61,861 bases of DNA, taken from NCBI GenBank assembly GCA_964455635.1, contig CAYVWX010000001.1, positions 1 through 61,861 of the forward strand, in the 5' to 3' direction. Positions 53,397 through 61,382 of the stretch are shown here, one piece after another. The number at the start of each line of letters is the position of its first letter. Position 1 is the first letter of the stretch. A program made the position numbers and the translations under genes. This DNA comes from B16-G9 sp964455635 (GTDB taxonomy: Bacteria; Bacteroidota; Bacteroidia; Bacteroidales; F082). The notes beneath the pieces are model-generated. The model was not told the origin of the DNA, searched no databases, and saw only the letters and a program-made list of their open reading frames with translations.

Positions 53397-53811
53397 GGAC
53401 CATCAATGTATTATTTAGACAATCAACAATCGTAAATCGTTGTCTGTAAATTGGTAATAAAAAATTGCAAATGGTAAAAACCAAATTCACCCCATGGAAT
53501 TTGCAAAGCAACTATTCCGCAGGGTAAATTCCAATTCTAAAATACAAAATACCAAACGATCAAAAGTTGTACTACCACGGCTTAACGAAGATACAGGGTG
53601 GCGGTGCGACGGCGTTGTTACGGGGGCTTTTCACGAAAAGCCCCTACATCTGTTACAATACAACTACGTTGCGTTGATTACAATTGCTTAACCGAATTTA
53701 CAATCAGGATGTTAATTTACCATTGTCTCTCATTTTTTATTACCATCCGCAAAATTTCTAAATCCGATTATTTTATTCAGGCTGTTAAGCCGGTGAAAAA
53801 AGCAAAGAAAA
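53397..53811. other. gap with repeat remnants and one strong hairpin
   Basis: The gap has no protein-like frame. It contains a degenerate copy of the palindromic repeat of 50893-50960 (53491-53530, ending TTCCGCAGGGTAAAT) and a perfect 9-bp hairpin, GGGGCTTTT (53623-53631) and AAAAGCCCC (53636-53644), with a 4-base loop. Some bases around both are AT-rich and unremarkable. Confidence 0.6.
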
Positions 53812-53856
53812 AAAAGGCTTTAGCCATGTTAACAATGTTAACGGCTAAAGCCTTTT
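53812..53856 (-). terminator. terminator of the outer-membrane protein gene
   Basis: A 14-bp stem, AAAAGGCTTTAGCC and GGCTAAAGCCTTTT, encloses a 17-base loop. On the minus strand it is followed by a T-rich run (CTTTTTTTTTCTTTG). It lies 26 bases after the 53883 gene stop. Confidence 0.88.
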
Positions 53857-53882
53857 AAAATTCCTTCGGGTTCAATTTTGTT

Positions 53883-54557
53883 TTAAAACGGCGTGAGTGT
53901 AATCCCCACCGAAATAGGATTCAGGTTGTCGGTACCAAATCCTTTTTCAAAAATGCCGTTAATCTGATACTCTGCAAACACATTAATGTATTTCCATCCG
54001 AAGCGCAAGGTTGGCCCGTAAGTATATTTGTCAAGGTGTTCTATTTTTTTCTCCTTTTGGAGTACCCGTATATTGTCAGACGGACGATTGCCGTAATATT
54101 TCTGTTTGCTGTCGATGGTAAATCCGAAATTAAATCCCACGCTCAGCTTAATATCATTTTTAAACCTGAATTTAATATCCATGGGAATGTAAAAATAAAC
54201 CACATTAACTTTACTCCTTCTGTAGTCCTCTTCAATGGGTTTAAATAAAATGGAATCGCCTTTAATGTCCTCTATTTTTGAGTTGGAATATAAATTATGG
54301 CTTGAGATGCCGGGGCCTACTCCAAAGCCCACCGTGCCGCTCTCGTTCAGCAAAAAGTTATATTGCATAAAAACATTAACTCCTTGGTTAACAGTACGTG
54401 TTACCATTTTATCGGGCTTGTTTTGCCATAAATCGGTATAAACATCAACGCCAACGGTAACTTTACGTTTGGCGCTTTCGCTAATAATTTGGCCACTCAT
54501 CTCTTGTACCGAAAACAGGGCAAGAAAAAATGATATAATAATGATATTGTGTTTCAT
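53883..54557 (-). CDS. outer-membrane beta-barrel protein, PorT-like size
   Basis: The 224-residue product has a signal peptide (MKHNIIIISFFLALFSVQEMSGQ) and long strands typical of small outer-membrane barrels: GTVGFGVGPGISSHNLYSNSK, YFYIPMDIKFRFKNDIKLSVGFNFGF and the terminal ISVGITLTPF with an aromatic end. It resembles the size of PorT-family and other generic Bacteroidota barrels, but no residue pattern identifies one. A TATCTTTG box lies 22 bases before the ATG. Confidence 0.75.
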   Translation of the reverse strand: MKHNIIIISFFLALFSVQEMSGQIISESAKRKVTVGVDVYTDLWQNKPDKMVTRTVNQGVNVFMQYNFLLNESGTVGFGVGPGISSHNLYSNSKIEDIKGDSILFKPIEEDYRRSKVNVVYFYIPMDIKFRFKNDIKLSVGFNFGFTIDSKQKYYGNRPSDNIRVLQKEKKIEHLDKYTYGPTLRFGWKYINVFAEYQINGIFEKGFGTDNLNPISVGITLTPF

Positions 54558-54578
54558 AATTCAAACATTTATTGTGTG

Positions 54579-54586
54579 CAAAGATA
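54579..54586 (-). promoter_or_regulatory. -7 box for the barrel gene
   Basis: The minus strand reads TATCTTTG, a consensus match 22 bases before the ATG, right after the TlpA-like gene stop. Confidence 0.45.
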
Positions 54587-54590
54587 CTAT

Positions 54591-55199
54591 TTAATGTTTC
54601 AGCAACCTGTTAAGAAGTTTCTTAATTTTTCCTGTATTCCATCGGGCAGCTCCCTTTTTTTTAAGTACCACTTTTCCGTTTTTATCAAGAATAAAGGTTG
54701 TGGGAATGCTTTCCGTTTGAAATTCAACCGGAAGCCGGTCGTAAAGGTAAAACGGTGCTTTGTTATAATTATTTTTTTTAAGAAAATTTTTAACCTTTTC
54801 GGAACCTTCGTTGGTTACCAAAATAAAATTTATCCGGTCGCCATACTGTTGGTAAATATCCAATATCGAAGGCAGCTCGGCAATACAGGGAGGACACCAT
54901 GTGGCCCAAACATTAATAAAAACAGGCTTTTTATTCAGTGTTTCAAGCGTTACCGGATGCATTGATAAATCATAAACATTCCATTGCCCCGCTTGTTTGC
55001 CAATAGTAAATTGTTCGTCAGCATTAAGGGTTGAGGGAGGGAGGGCTGTTAACCTGATAAAAAAAGCCGCCACATCTTTTCTTGTTCCGGGGTTGATAAG
55101 CAAAATTAAAATAACAACAAAAACAAGGTCGAAAAATATACTAAAAGGATTTTTCTTTTTAAGATAATTGCATAAAAAAGCAGGCTTTGTACATTTCAT
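54591..55199 (-). CDS. membrane-anchored TlpA-like thioredoxin
   Basis: The 202-residue protein has one N-terminal membrane helix (FSIFFDLVFVVILILLI, near 19-35) and a periplasmic thioredoxin domain. The redox motif WCPPC lies with cysteines C102 and C105 in VFINVWATWCPPCIAELPSI, and the cis-proline segment is SIPTTFILDKNGKVV. Such proteins keep cysteines of envelope proteins reduced, or serve cytochrome c assembly. The start overlaps the stop of the upstream gene by one base (TAATG), so translation is probably coupled. Confidence 0.9.
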   Translation of the reverse strand: MKCTKPAFLCNYLKKKNPFSIFFDLVFVVILILLINPGTRKDVAAFFIRLTALPPSTLNADEQFTIGKQAGQWNVYDLSMHPVTLETLNKKPVFINVWATWCPPCIAELPSILDIYQQYGDRINFILVTNEGSEKVKNFLKKNNYNKAPFYLYDRLPVEFQTESIPTTFILDKNGKVVLKKKGAARWNTGKIKKLLNRLLKH

Positions 55200-55621
55200 T
55201 AACGATACCCTTTAAGTTTAGAGCGTTTGTCAAGTAAATCATTAATCTCTTCTTCGGTAAGACCGGGGTTTTTCAGCATTTCGTCAAGTTCTTGTAACGA
55301 GTGGCCGGCAGTAGGTTTTACGGCAGGTTCAATGTGTACATCAACAGAAGTGTCGGCCTCGTTGAGTTCGTCTTCACCCACTTCGTTACGAAGCTGAATA
55401 ACCAGTTGATGAACCATGTCTTTTACCGAGTCGCCAAACTGCCCCTGCAGTTGCTGGGCAATATCGTCTTTCATGGTTTCGTAGTTTGTAAAAAACATTT
55501 GAAACTGTTGTAACATAAAGCTGTTAACTCCGGGAATATTTGCCGTGTCGCTGCGTTCCATAAGCCGGTTAAATAATTTAAACAGCTCATCTAACTCTTG
55601 TCTGAATTTTTCATCGTCCAT
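55199..55621 (-). CDS. conserved-looking acidic helical protein, unknown function
   Basis: The 140-residue protein is acidic and almost entirely helical by composition: DDEKFRQELDELFKLFNRLMERSD and YETMKDDIAQQLQGQFGDSVKD start it. It ends with a short module SLQELDEMLKNPGLTEEEINDLLDKRSKLKG, which looks like a helical hairpin. No membrane segment or signal peptide is seen. It is coupled by a one-base stop/start overlap to the TlpA-like gene, so a shared task is possible. I recognise no family. Confidence 0.75.
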   Translation of the reverse strand: MDDEKFRQELDELFKLFNRLMERSDTANIPGVNSFMLQQFQMFFTNYETMKDDIAQQLQGQFGDSVKDMVHQLVIQLRNEVGEDELNEADTSVDVHIEPAVKPTAGHSLQELDEMLKNPGLTEEEINDLLDKRSKLKGYR

Positions 55622-55629
55622 AGTAAATG

Positions 55630-55637
55630 CAAAATTA
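55630..55637 (-). promoter_or_regulatory. -7 box close to the start of the acidic helical protein gene
   Basis: The minus strand reads TAATTTTG, eight bases before the ATG at 55621, giving a very short leader of about five bases. Confidence 0.35.
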
Positions 55638-55741
55638 ATAATAATTGTTTGATACGGTAACAGCTTTTGATTTTTTAACTAAACGGCATACTTTCACAAG
55701 GATAATTTATAAAAAATGGAGGGAGGAGGATGTAGGTTGCC

Positions 55742-56004
55742 GGATTGGGAGGATTGGAGGATTGGAGGATTGATAGGATTGAAAGGATTGAAGGATTGAA
55801 AGGATTGAAGGATTGAAAGGATTGAAGGGTTGAAGGAATTGAAGGATTGGGAGGATTGAAAGGATTGGAGGATTGGAGGATTGGAGGATTGAAGGATTGG
55901 GAGGATTGAAAGGATTGAAGGGATTGGGAGGATTGATAGGATTGAAGGATTGATAGGATTGAAGGATTGATAGGATTGAAGGATTGAAGGGTTTGGTTGA
56001 GGGG
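55742..56004. repeat. C-free minisatellite of GGATTG-A/G units
   Basis: About 28 copies of a variable 8-10-base unit fill this stretch: GGATTGGA, GGATTGAA, GGATTGAAA, GGATTGATA and similar. The plus strand has no C for 263 bases, although G is plentiful. The units share GGATTG and vary in the tail, so it looks like slippage and mutation of a simple repeat. On the minus strand a 100-residue frame of NP/SIL/FNP repeats results; it is an artefact. It is intergenic, between the acidic protein gene and the GNAT-like gene. Confidence 0.95.
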
Positions 56005-56176
56005 CTTGTCATTTTAGATTTCGGATGTGGTGGTTATTCTATGAAATATTTTTGCACATTTCGCAGGGCGAATTTGTTTTTTGAAATTTGTTAATTTTTT
56101 ACCATCCTTATTTTTTCGTTATCTGTATTTTAAAACTTTTAACTTGTCAGGTTAATAATTGTAATAGAGGAGTTTG

Positions 56177-57112
56177 TTACTCAAATCGTTTTTTTAATTT
56201 ATACAGCCACAGGGCAGGCAATGGTAACCGGTTTATAAGCAAGCCGTAATAGTGAGTTTGTTTGGCTCCGAAACTTTTATAAAAACGCGCCAGCCCTTCA
56301 TGATCAGAGCCTTCAAAATCGAGTGTATAATTGCCGGGACTGTATTGTTTAATAACCGAATCGATGATAAACGCCAAAGCCGACACCTTTTTTCCTTCTT
56401 CGCTTTGTCCCGAAAAAAGGAATGTTAAACGGTTATGACTTTTTATAAAAAAAGCCCCTGCAAGTAGCGTATTGTTTTGTGAATAAGCACCATAAATAAC
56501 TCCTTTTCCTTTGTGAATGGCCATATACATTAAATGTTGTAAACGAAGATAATGGTAGTTGCGCCAATGTTTTATCTGTTTTCCTTTGTTGTTTCTGAAA
56601 AGGGTAACCACCTCCTCGGGCCTTAGCGTTTTTTGCAGGGTAATATTTGCTTTTGCAGCTTTTTTCAGGTTCCGTTTTAAATTGGTACTGTAGTGTGTTT
56701 TTGTTCTCTCGTATTTGTTTATTAAATCGAGTAAGTGGTTGGTATGAGCTATTTTAGTACCATTTGTTTCCTCCAGTTTGTTAAAGCTGTTAAAGTTTAT
56801 TTCAATGTATTTAATATCTTTTGGGATGGCGTTAATAAATTGTATAACCTTATCAGGATGCAGCAATGTTTTTGAAAAAACACCCAACTGTTGCGAAAAA
56901 AAAGGTTGAAGCATATATTTAATATGCCATTTTTCATCAATGGTAAGTGGCATAACCTGCCGGTAATCATCTTCAATAAGTGCATCCCAGTAAGGGTGAA
57001 CCACATCAAGATACCATGAACAGGCATAAACGGTTCCGTTAAAAGCGTGGCGAATGGTTTCGTCCCACCTTTTTTTATCAATATTATTATGTTCAACGTA
57101 TTTTATCATCAA
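56177..57112 (-). CDS. GNAT/FemAB-like acyltransferase domain protein
   Basis: The 311-residue protein has the layout of BioF2/FemAB-like GNAT acyltransferases: KYVEHNNIDKKRWDETIRHA and YACSWYLDVV at the start, a long middle helix pair, and the core KGVIYGAYSQNNTLLAGAFFIKSHNRLTFLFSGQSE with DFEGSDHEGLARFYKSFGAK near the end. The last motif (x-F-K-G-S-x-x-x-x-x-x-R-F-x-x-x-F-G) is common in FemAB-like proteins. It probably transfers an acyl or aminoacyl group to a cell-envelope molecule. The gene follows the polysaccharide deacetylase gene by nine bases, suggesting a shared pathway. Confidence 0.82.
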   Translation of the reverse strand: MMIKYVEHNNIDKKRWDETIRHAFNGTVYACSWYLDVVHPYWDALIEDDYRQVMPLTIDEKWHIKYMLQPFFSQQLGVFSKTLLHPDKVIQFINAIPKDIKYIEINFNSFNKLEETNGTKIAHTNHLLDLINKYERTKTHYSTNLKRNLKKAAKANITLQKTLRPEEVVTLFRNNKGKQIKHWRNYHYLRLQHLMYMAIHKGKGVIYGAYSQNNTLLAGAFFIKSHNRLTFLFSGQSEEGKKVSALAFIIDSVIKQYSPGNYTLDFEGSDHEGLARFYKSFGAKQTHYYGLLINRLPLPALWLYKLKKRFE

Positions 57113-57121
57113 AAACAGTTG

Positions 57122-58438
57122 TTAGCTGACAGCCATTTTTAGCAACTCTTCGTAAACATATCTCCACCCTTTCCATCGTTGTTGGTCGCTAAGCGATTCG
57201 TTGTGCCAAAGAGATATAAAGGTGCCGTTAACAGCTTTTACTTCCTCAATCAGCTTTCCAATAACCTGCAAAGCATCAGCAGGCGTAAGGTTCATATAAT
57301 CACGCAAAGTGCCATCCATTACCGCAAAAGGATGTACTCGCAAAGGTGTTTCCGTTTCCAAATCCAAATCAAAAAAATGATGAACAGTACAAATTCCTGC
57401 TCTAAAACCGGGAAGTGCTGCGTAACCCATGGTGTAGTCATCGGTAATGTCGTTGCTAATCAGCGTTCGATAAGTATCGGGTAACATAAGCCGTAAAAAA
57501 TGCTGCCGGCTGCGGTTTACCTCTTTATTGACAACCTTTTCAAGTCCCGCCAACTCGGAGGCAACCAATTCGGGTTTTTCAAGTGAATAATATGAGGGGT
57601 GAATACCAATTTTTGAGTAGTCAACCATCTTTTTAATCAGCATTTTAAACCGCTTGTTCCGGGTGTTGATATTTTTATCGTATCGCGAGTAGTGCGCATA
57701 AAGAAAAAAATAAACCGGTTTTAAATTATATTTTTTTTGATATTGTAATTGTAAATCAAAAGTATCGAAAGGGTCTTTTCGCGATGTAAAAAGCACTTGT
57801 GTTCTAACTTTAATATCGTTCCAGTCCAGTCGTTTAAGTGCCAACAGGTAGCTCCCTACAGTTCGTACCAACCCTTTTTGTGCATAAGCCCAGGCCGAAT
57901 CAATATCATAAGTGGGAAGGAATTTGTATTTACGAACAGCATATTTAATATGAGGATATCTGGCCAGCAAAATTTCTTTTATTTTTAAAGCCCAAATGTT
58001 AACAACAGGTTTTTGAAGAATGCCAAGCTCATACGAAATACTTTTTTGAGCGGTAAATCTTCCATGTGGGTCTTTTACAAAAGGCAGATACTCTTCGTAA
58101 CGCGAAACCAGATAAAAAACAGCTGAAAATACATCAAAAGGAAGTGCCGACAGGCTGTCGTTTACCGGAAAAAAAGCCTTAATACCGTTTTCATAATCAA
58201 AAGGATTTAAGTCCACCGAATCAACCCCTTTTTTTAACAACAGGCCGTTTGATTGAAAATAGAGGTTGTCGGAAAAAGGTTTGGCGGAGTATTGCATTTT
58301 TGGGCTGTCTGACGAAAGAAAAGCATCTAAATCGGTGGTCAGGGTGTATTCCATCAACAAAATGTGAGTAAACACCAGCTTAAAAGTATAGCGAATGCGT
58401 GGACTTTTTTTTGAAACGTAAATAAGCAGGTTTTCCAT
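57122..58438 (-). CDS. polysaccharide deacetylase family protein
   Basis: The 438-residue protein looks like the DUF7033/polysaccharide deacetylase family found next to GNAT-like genes in Bacteroidota. The N-terminal module is ENLLIYVSKKSPRIRYTFKLVF and the NodB-like core starts FLPTYDIDSAWAY, with a metal-site aspartate pair and, further on, the motif IGIHPSYYS with a histidine, and SLWHNESLSD. The domain removes acetyl groups from surface polysaccharides. The start ATG lies five bases from a -7 box, but the family start motif LIYVSKKSPRIRYTFKLVF confirms it. No signal peptide is seen. Confidence 0.85.
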   Translation of the reverse strand: MENLLIYVSKKSPRIRYTFKLVFTHILLMEYTLTTDLDAFLSSDSPKMQYSAKPFSDNLYFQSNGLLLKKGVDSVDLNPFDYENGIKAFFPVNDSLSALPFDVFSAVFYLVSRYEEYLPFVKDPHGRFTAQKSISYELGILQKPVVNIWALKIKEILLARYPHIKYAVRKYKFLPTYDIDSAWAYAQKGLVRTVGSYLLALKRLDWNDIKVRTQVLFTSRKDPFDTFDLQLQYQKKYNLKPVYFFLYAHYSRYDKNINTRNKRFKMLIKKMVDYSKIGIHPSYYSLEKPELVASELAGLEKVVNKEVNRSRQHFLRLMLPDTYRTLISNDITDDYTMGYAALPGFRAGICTVHHFFDLDLETETPLRVHPFAVMDGTLRDYMNLTPADALQVIGKLIEEVKAVNGTFISLWHNESLSDQQRWKGWRYVYEELLKMAVS

Positions 58439-58442
58439 AGGC

Positions 58443-58450
58443 CAAAAGTA
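58443..58450 (-). promoter_or_regulatory. -7 box touching the deacetylase start
   Basis: The minus strand reads TACTTTTG, then GCCT and the ATG of the gene. The predicted transcription start coincides with the start codon, so the mRNA would be leaderless. No clear -33 element. Confidence 0.4.
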
Positions 58451-58544
58451 GTAAAATGAACCGAAGTTTCGGCTGTTGAGTCCCGAAGCTGAAAAATTAT
58501 TTCCATCAGGTTTTTTTTAGGGTGCCGTTTTATATTAATTTCAC

Positions 58545-58552
58545 TATTTTTG
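58545..58552 (+). promoter_or_regulatory. -7 box for dnaX
   Basis: TATTTTTG matches TAnnTTTG, 21 bases before the dnaX ATG at 58574. It overlaps the TTG at 58550 that opens the longer frame, so the ATG is the more likely start. Confidence 0.45.
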
Positions 58553-58573
58553 GAGCTTATTAGCGAAGAATTT

Positions 58574-60373
58574 ATGGAGAATTTTATTGTATCGGCACGA
58601 AAGTACAGACCTTCAACTTTTAAACAGGTTGTAGGGCAGGAGTCAATTACGTCAACTTTGCAAAATGCCATTAAAAACAACCATGTGGCTCAGGCATTTT
58701 TGTTTACAGGCCCCAGGGGTGTGGGTAAAACCACCTGTGCCCGTATTTTAGCCAAAACCATTAACTGCCTGCATCCTACGGAGGATATGGAGCCCTGCAA
58801 CGAATGTGAATCGTGCGCCGCTTTTAACAACAATGCCTCTTTTAACATTCATGAACTGGATGCCGCTTCCAATAATTCGGTAGATGACATTCGCAATTTG
58901 GTCGATCAGGTTCGGATACCTCCGCAGGCCGGAAAATATAAGGTATATATTATTGATGAGGTTCATATGCTGTCGCAAGCTGCTTTCAATGCTTTTTTAA
59001 AGACTTTGGAAGAGCCGCCCGATTACGCCAAATTTATTTTGGCAACCACCGAAAAACATAAAATTCTGCCAACCATACTTTCCCGCTGTCAAATTTTCGA
59101 TTTTAAGCGGATTAGTGTTGACGATATTGCCGGTCATTTGGCATGGGTTGCCGAAAGCGAACATATTAACGTTGACAAGGAAGCCCTGCATGTTATCGCC
59201 CAAAAAGCCGACGGAGCTCTTCGCGATGCCCTTTCTACTTTCGACCAAATTGTAAGCTTTAGCGGTAACGCCATTACTTACAAAGATGTTATCGAAAACC
59301 TGAACATCCTCGATTACGAGTACTATTTTAAAGTGGTTGATTACATTTTAAACGGTGACACCTCAAACCTGCTGCTTATTTTTCATGAGATTCTTGAAAA
59401 TGGATTCGACGGGCAACATTTTATTACGGGTTTAAGTGAACACTTCAGACATTTGCTGGTGGTAAAAGATGCGGCAACCCTTAAGCTGCTTGAAGTGGGG
59501 CCGGCTCTTAAGGAAAAATACAAAAAACAATCGGAGCGTTGTAATGCAGGGTTTATTTTAAAGGCTTTGGATTTGACCAATAAATACGATTTGAGTTATA
59601 AAACCAGCAACCATAAAAAGCTGCATGTTGAAATTGCACTCATACAACTTTCTTCCATGCAGTGGACGCCCCAACAACAAACAGCACAGGTTGTTAGTAG
59701 TTCCGAAACTACTGAAACTGTTAAAACGGTAACCCGGAAAACCGAAACTGCCGCAGCCGGCAGGCAAGCTGACAGTACGGTGGCATCGGAGCCTGAAACA
59801 GCTTATAAAACCCCTGTTGTTAAATTGGAAAAGCCTGAAAAAGAACAAGCAGCGGAGCCAAAAGCCAAAATTAAAAAACAAGAGAGTCCAAAAAAGGGTT
59901 CACAAAACCATCATGAAGAGCGAACCATATCCAATGTATCGATAAAGTCAACCCTGGAATCGTTAAAAAGCAAAAAAGATAAGAATGTCGTTAATGAAAA
60001 AGTGGTTATTACCGAGTTTGGCCAGGAACAGTTGGAAGAAACCTGGAAACGGTTTGCCCGCGATTACAAGGCTAAATCGCCAACGTTTGGTACTGCTGTT
60101 GAAAAATATAAACCCGAATTAACCGAAGGCTATGTTGTAAATATGAAGGTGGACAATATGTTAATTGCCAAGGATGTGTTAAACATGGCTGCTTTGTTGG
60201 AGTTCCTGAAAAAAGAGCTTAACAACAATCAAATTACCATAAAACCGGTATTACCCGGAAAAAAGGAACGCAAGGTTGTGTTAACCGACCGGGAAAAATT
60301 TGAAGCCATGGCAAAAAAATATCCCGGAATTAAACAGCTGAAAGACCAGCTGAACCTTGAACTGGATATGTAA
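58574..60373 (+). CDS. dnaX: DNA polymerase III subunit DnaX (tau/gamma)
   Basis: The 599-residue protein is the motor of the clamp loader. Walker A GPRGVGKT is at 46-53, a zinc module has cysteines C65, C75, C78 and C81, Walker B-like IIDEVHMLS lies near 121, and the sensor-1 region is TLEEPPDYAKFILATTE near 142. The AAA+ part ends near 240, domain III follows, and a variable Pro/Glu/Lys linker covers about 365-470. The C-terminal 120 residues (EQLEETWKRFARDYKAK) form the domain that binds polymerase. The longer TTG start at 58550 overlaps the -7 box and is rejected. Within the linker an A AAA AAG site may make a shorter gamma-like form (see 59890). Confidence 0.96.
   Translation: MENFIVSARKYRPSTFKQVVGQESITSTLQNAIKNNHVAQAFLFTGPRGVGKTTCARILAKTINCLHPTEDMEPCNECESCAAFNNNASFNIHELDAASNNSVDDIRNLVDQVRIPPQAGKYKVYIIDEVHMLSQAAFNAFLKTLEEPPDYAKFILATTEKHKILPTILSRCQIFDFKRISVDDIAGHLAWVAESEHINVDKEALHVIAQKADGALRDALSTFDQIVSFSGNAITYKDVIENLNILDYEYYFKVVDYILNGDTSNLLLIFHEILENGFDGQHFITGLSEHFRHLLVVKDAATLKLLEVGPALKEKYKKQSERCNAGFILKALDLTNKYDLSYKTSNHKKLHVEIALIQLSSMQWTPQQQTAQVVSSSETTETVKTVTRKTETAAAGRQADSTVASEPETAYKTPVVKLEKPEKEQAAEPKAKIKKQESPKKGSQNHHEERTISNVSIKSTLESLKSKKDKNVVNEKVVITEFGQEQLEETWKRFARDYKAKSPTFGTAVEKYKPELTEGYVVNMKVDNMLIAKDVLNMAALLEFLKKELNNNQITIKPVLPGKKERKVVLTDREKFEAMAKKYPGIKQLKDQLNLELDM
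59890..59916 (+). other. candidate programmed -1 frameshift site in dnaX
   Basis: The heptamer A AAA AAG (59890-59896) lies in the zero-frame phase that permits -1 slippage: codons 439-441 read CCA AAA AAG. In the -1 frame translation continues for six codons (GFTKPS) and stops at TGA 59914-59916. The product would have 447 residues, compared with 599 for the full protein. E. coli dnaX uses the same heptamer to make gamma. Only a weak 5-bp downstream pairing (GGTTC 59897-59901 with GAACC 59922-59926) is seen. Confidence 0.5.
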
Positions 60374-60538
60374 TGCTGCTTGCATGGTAGTAAAATCAAA
60401 AATCGACTTTAAACAGCTTTATTTAGTACTTTTTATGGGCACTATTAAAACTTGCGCCTGGTGTTACATTATTTTTTACCTGAAAATATGCAAAATATGT
60501 GGTGAGGCAAGGGCCTCTTTTGCCGGCCGTCTCTTTGT

Positions 60539-61357
60539 TTAGGCAGTTTGTTTTTTTCTAACAATCCAGACATCCTGTTGTGGTTTTGATGTATTTGATT
60601 GGCCGGAAATATGTTGCAGAATATCAAATTGGTTAAACAGTTTGGCGGTAAACTCTTTTGGATGAAATGCTGCAAAGGTACGGTGTCCCTCTTTTACATT
60701 GCCTCTGACTACAATATTGCCGTTATTATATTCGGCAAGTTCGCCGGCCGAAAGTTTAGGTATAAAGGCATCGCCATGCAGTGTCAACATCATTATTCCT
60801 CCGGGTTTTAGCAGTCGGTACAGTTCGGCCATCCATTCGTAGTGCATTTTTTCCGAAAGGTGGGTAAAAATAGAGATACCGTATATATAATCGAAGAAAT
60901 CATCATCGTACGGCAGTTCGGCCTCAAGGGTGTTAAGGTTAAAATCAATTTCCGGAAGGTTTGTTTTACACCAGTCGATAGAGGCTGCATTGTAATCGGT
61001 GCCAAAAACCCTGCTTTTTTCGTCTAAAAAACCGGGCAGGTGCCGAATAATTCTCCCGGGCCCGCATCCCCAGTCAAGAATGTTGTATGGACTGTTTGGA
61101 TTGTATTTTTTTAAAAAACTTAAAATCCATTGTGCCGACTCGCGACTTTTAAGATAATATTCTTCGTAATCAATTTGAAACGATTCGTAAATGTAATAGT
61201 CGGGAGGCAGTTTAACCTGTGGATAGTTTTTTTTAAACCGTTTGTTAGTTTTTCTGTTTTTTATTTTGTAAAAATAGTAGCGCAGTCTGTCGGTCAGATG
61301 CATCAATCCTGCCACTCTGAGATAATGAGAAACATCACCTTTATTTATCTTTTTCAT
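60539..61357 (-). CDS. class I SAM-dependent methyltransferase
   Basis: The 272-residue product has SAM-binding motif I NILDWGCGPGRIIRHL (near residues 92-107), acidic motif II VFGTDYNAASIDWC, and LYRLLKPGGIMMLTLHG for the later strand. The N-terminal about 80 residues (YFYKIKNRKTNKRFKKNY) are basic and could target a membrane or a polymer. The substrate is unknown. The open frame can be extended with a TTG inside the glmS stop region, but the ATG at 61357 is more usual and lies 25 bases after the glmS stop. It is co-directional with glmS. Confidence 0.88.
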   Translation of the reverse strand: MKKINKGDVSHYLRVAGLMHLTDRLRYYFYKIKNRKTNKRFKKNYPQVKLPPDYYIYESFQIDYEEYYLKSRESAQWILSFLKKYNPNSPYNILDWGCGPGRIIRHLPGFLDEKSRVFGTDYNAASIDWCKTNLPEIDFNLNTLEAELPYDDDFFDYIYGISIFTHLSEKMHYEWMAELYRLLKPGGIMMLTLHGDAFIPKLSAGELAEYNNGNIVVRGNVKEGHRTFAAFHPKEFTAKLFNQFDILQHISGQSNTSKPQQDVWIVRKKQTA

Positions 61358-61382
61358 GGGTTGGCAAAATGCTTTTGGAGTT

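Noticed and set aside
55707..56012. 100-residue minus-strand protein made of FNPSIL and NPP repeats
   Set aside because: It is the translation of the C-free minisatellite and has no family-like features.
58550..58573. TTG start for dnaX (adds eight residues)
   Set aside because: It lies in the TATTTTTG -7 box; MENFIVSARKYRPSTFK is the normal family start.
60259..60265. Second A AAA AAG heptamer in dnaX
   Set aside because: Near the 3' end, with no close -1 stop; slippage there would give no gamma-like product.
60357..60542. 61-residue plus-strand frame after dnaX
   Set aside because: It overlaps the dnaX end out of frame, has an irregular composition and no start signal.
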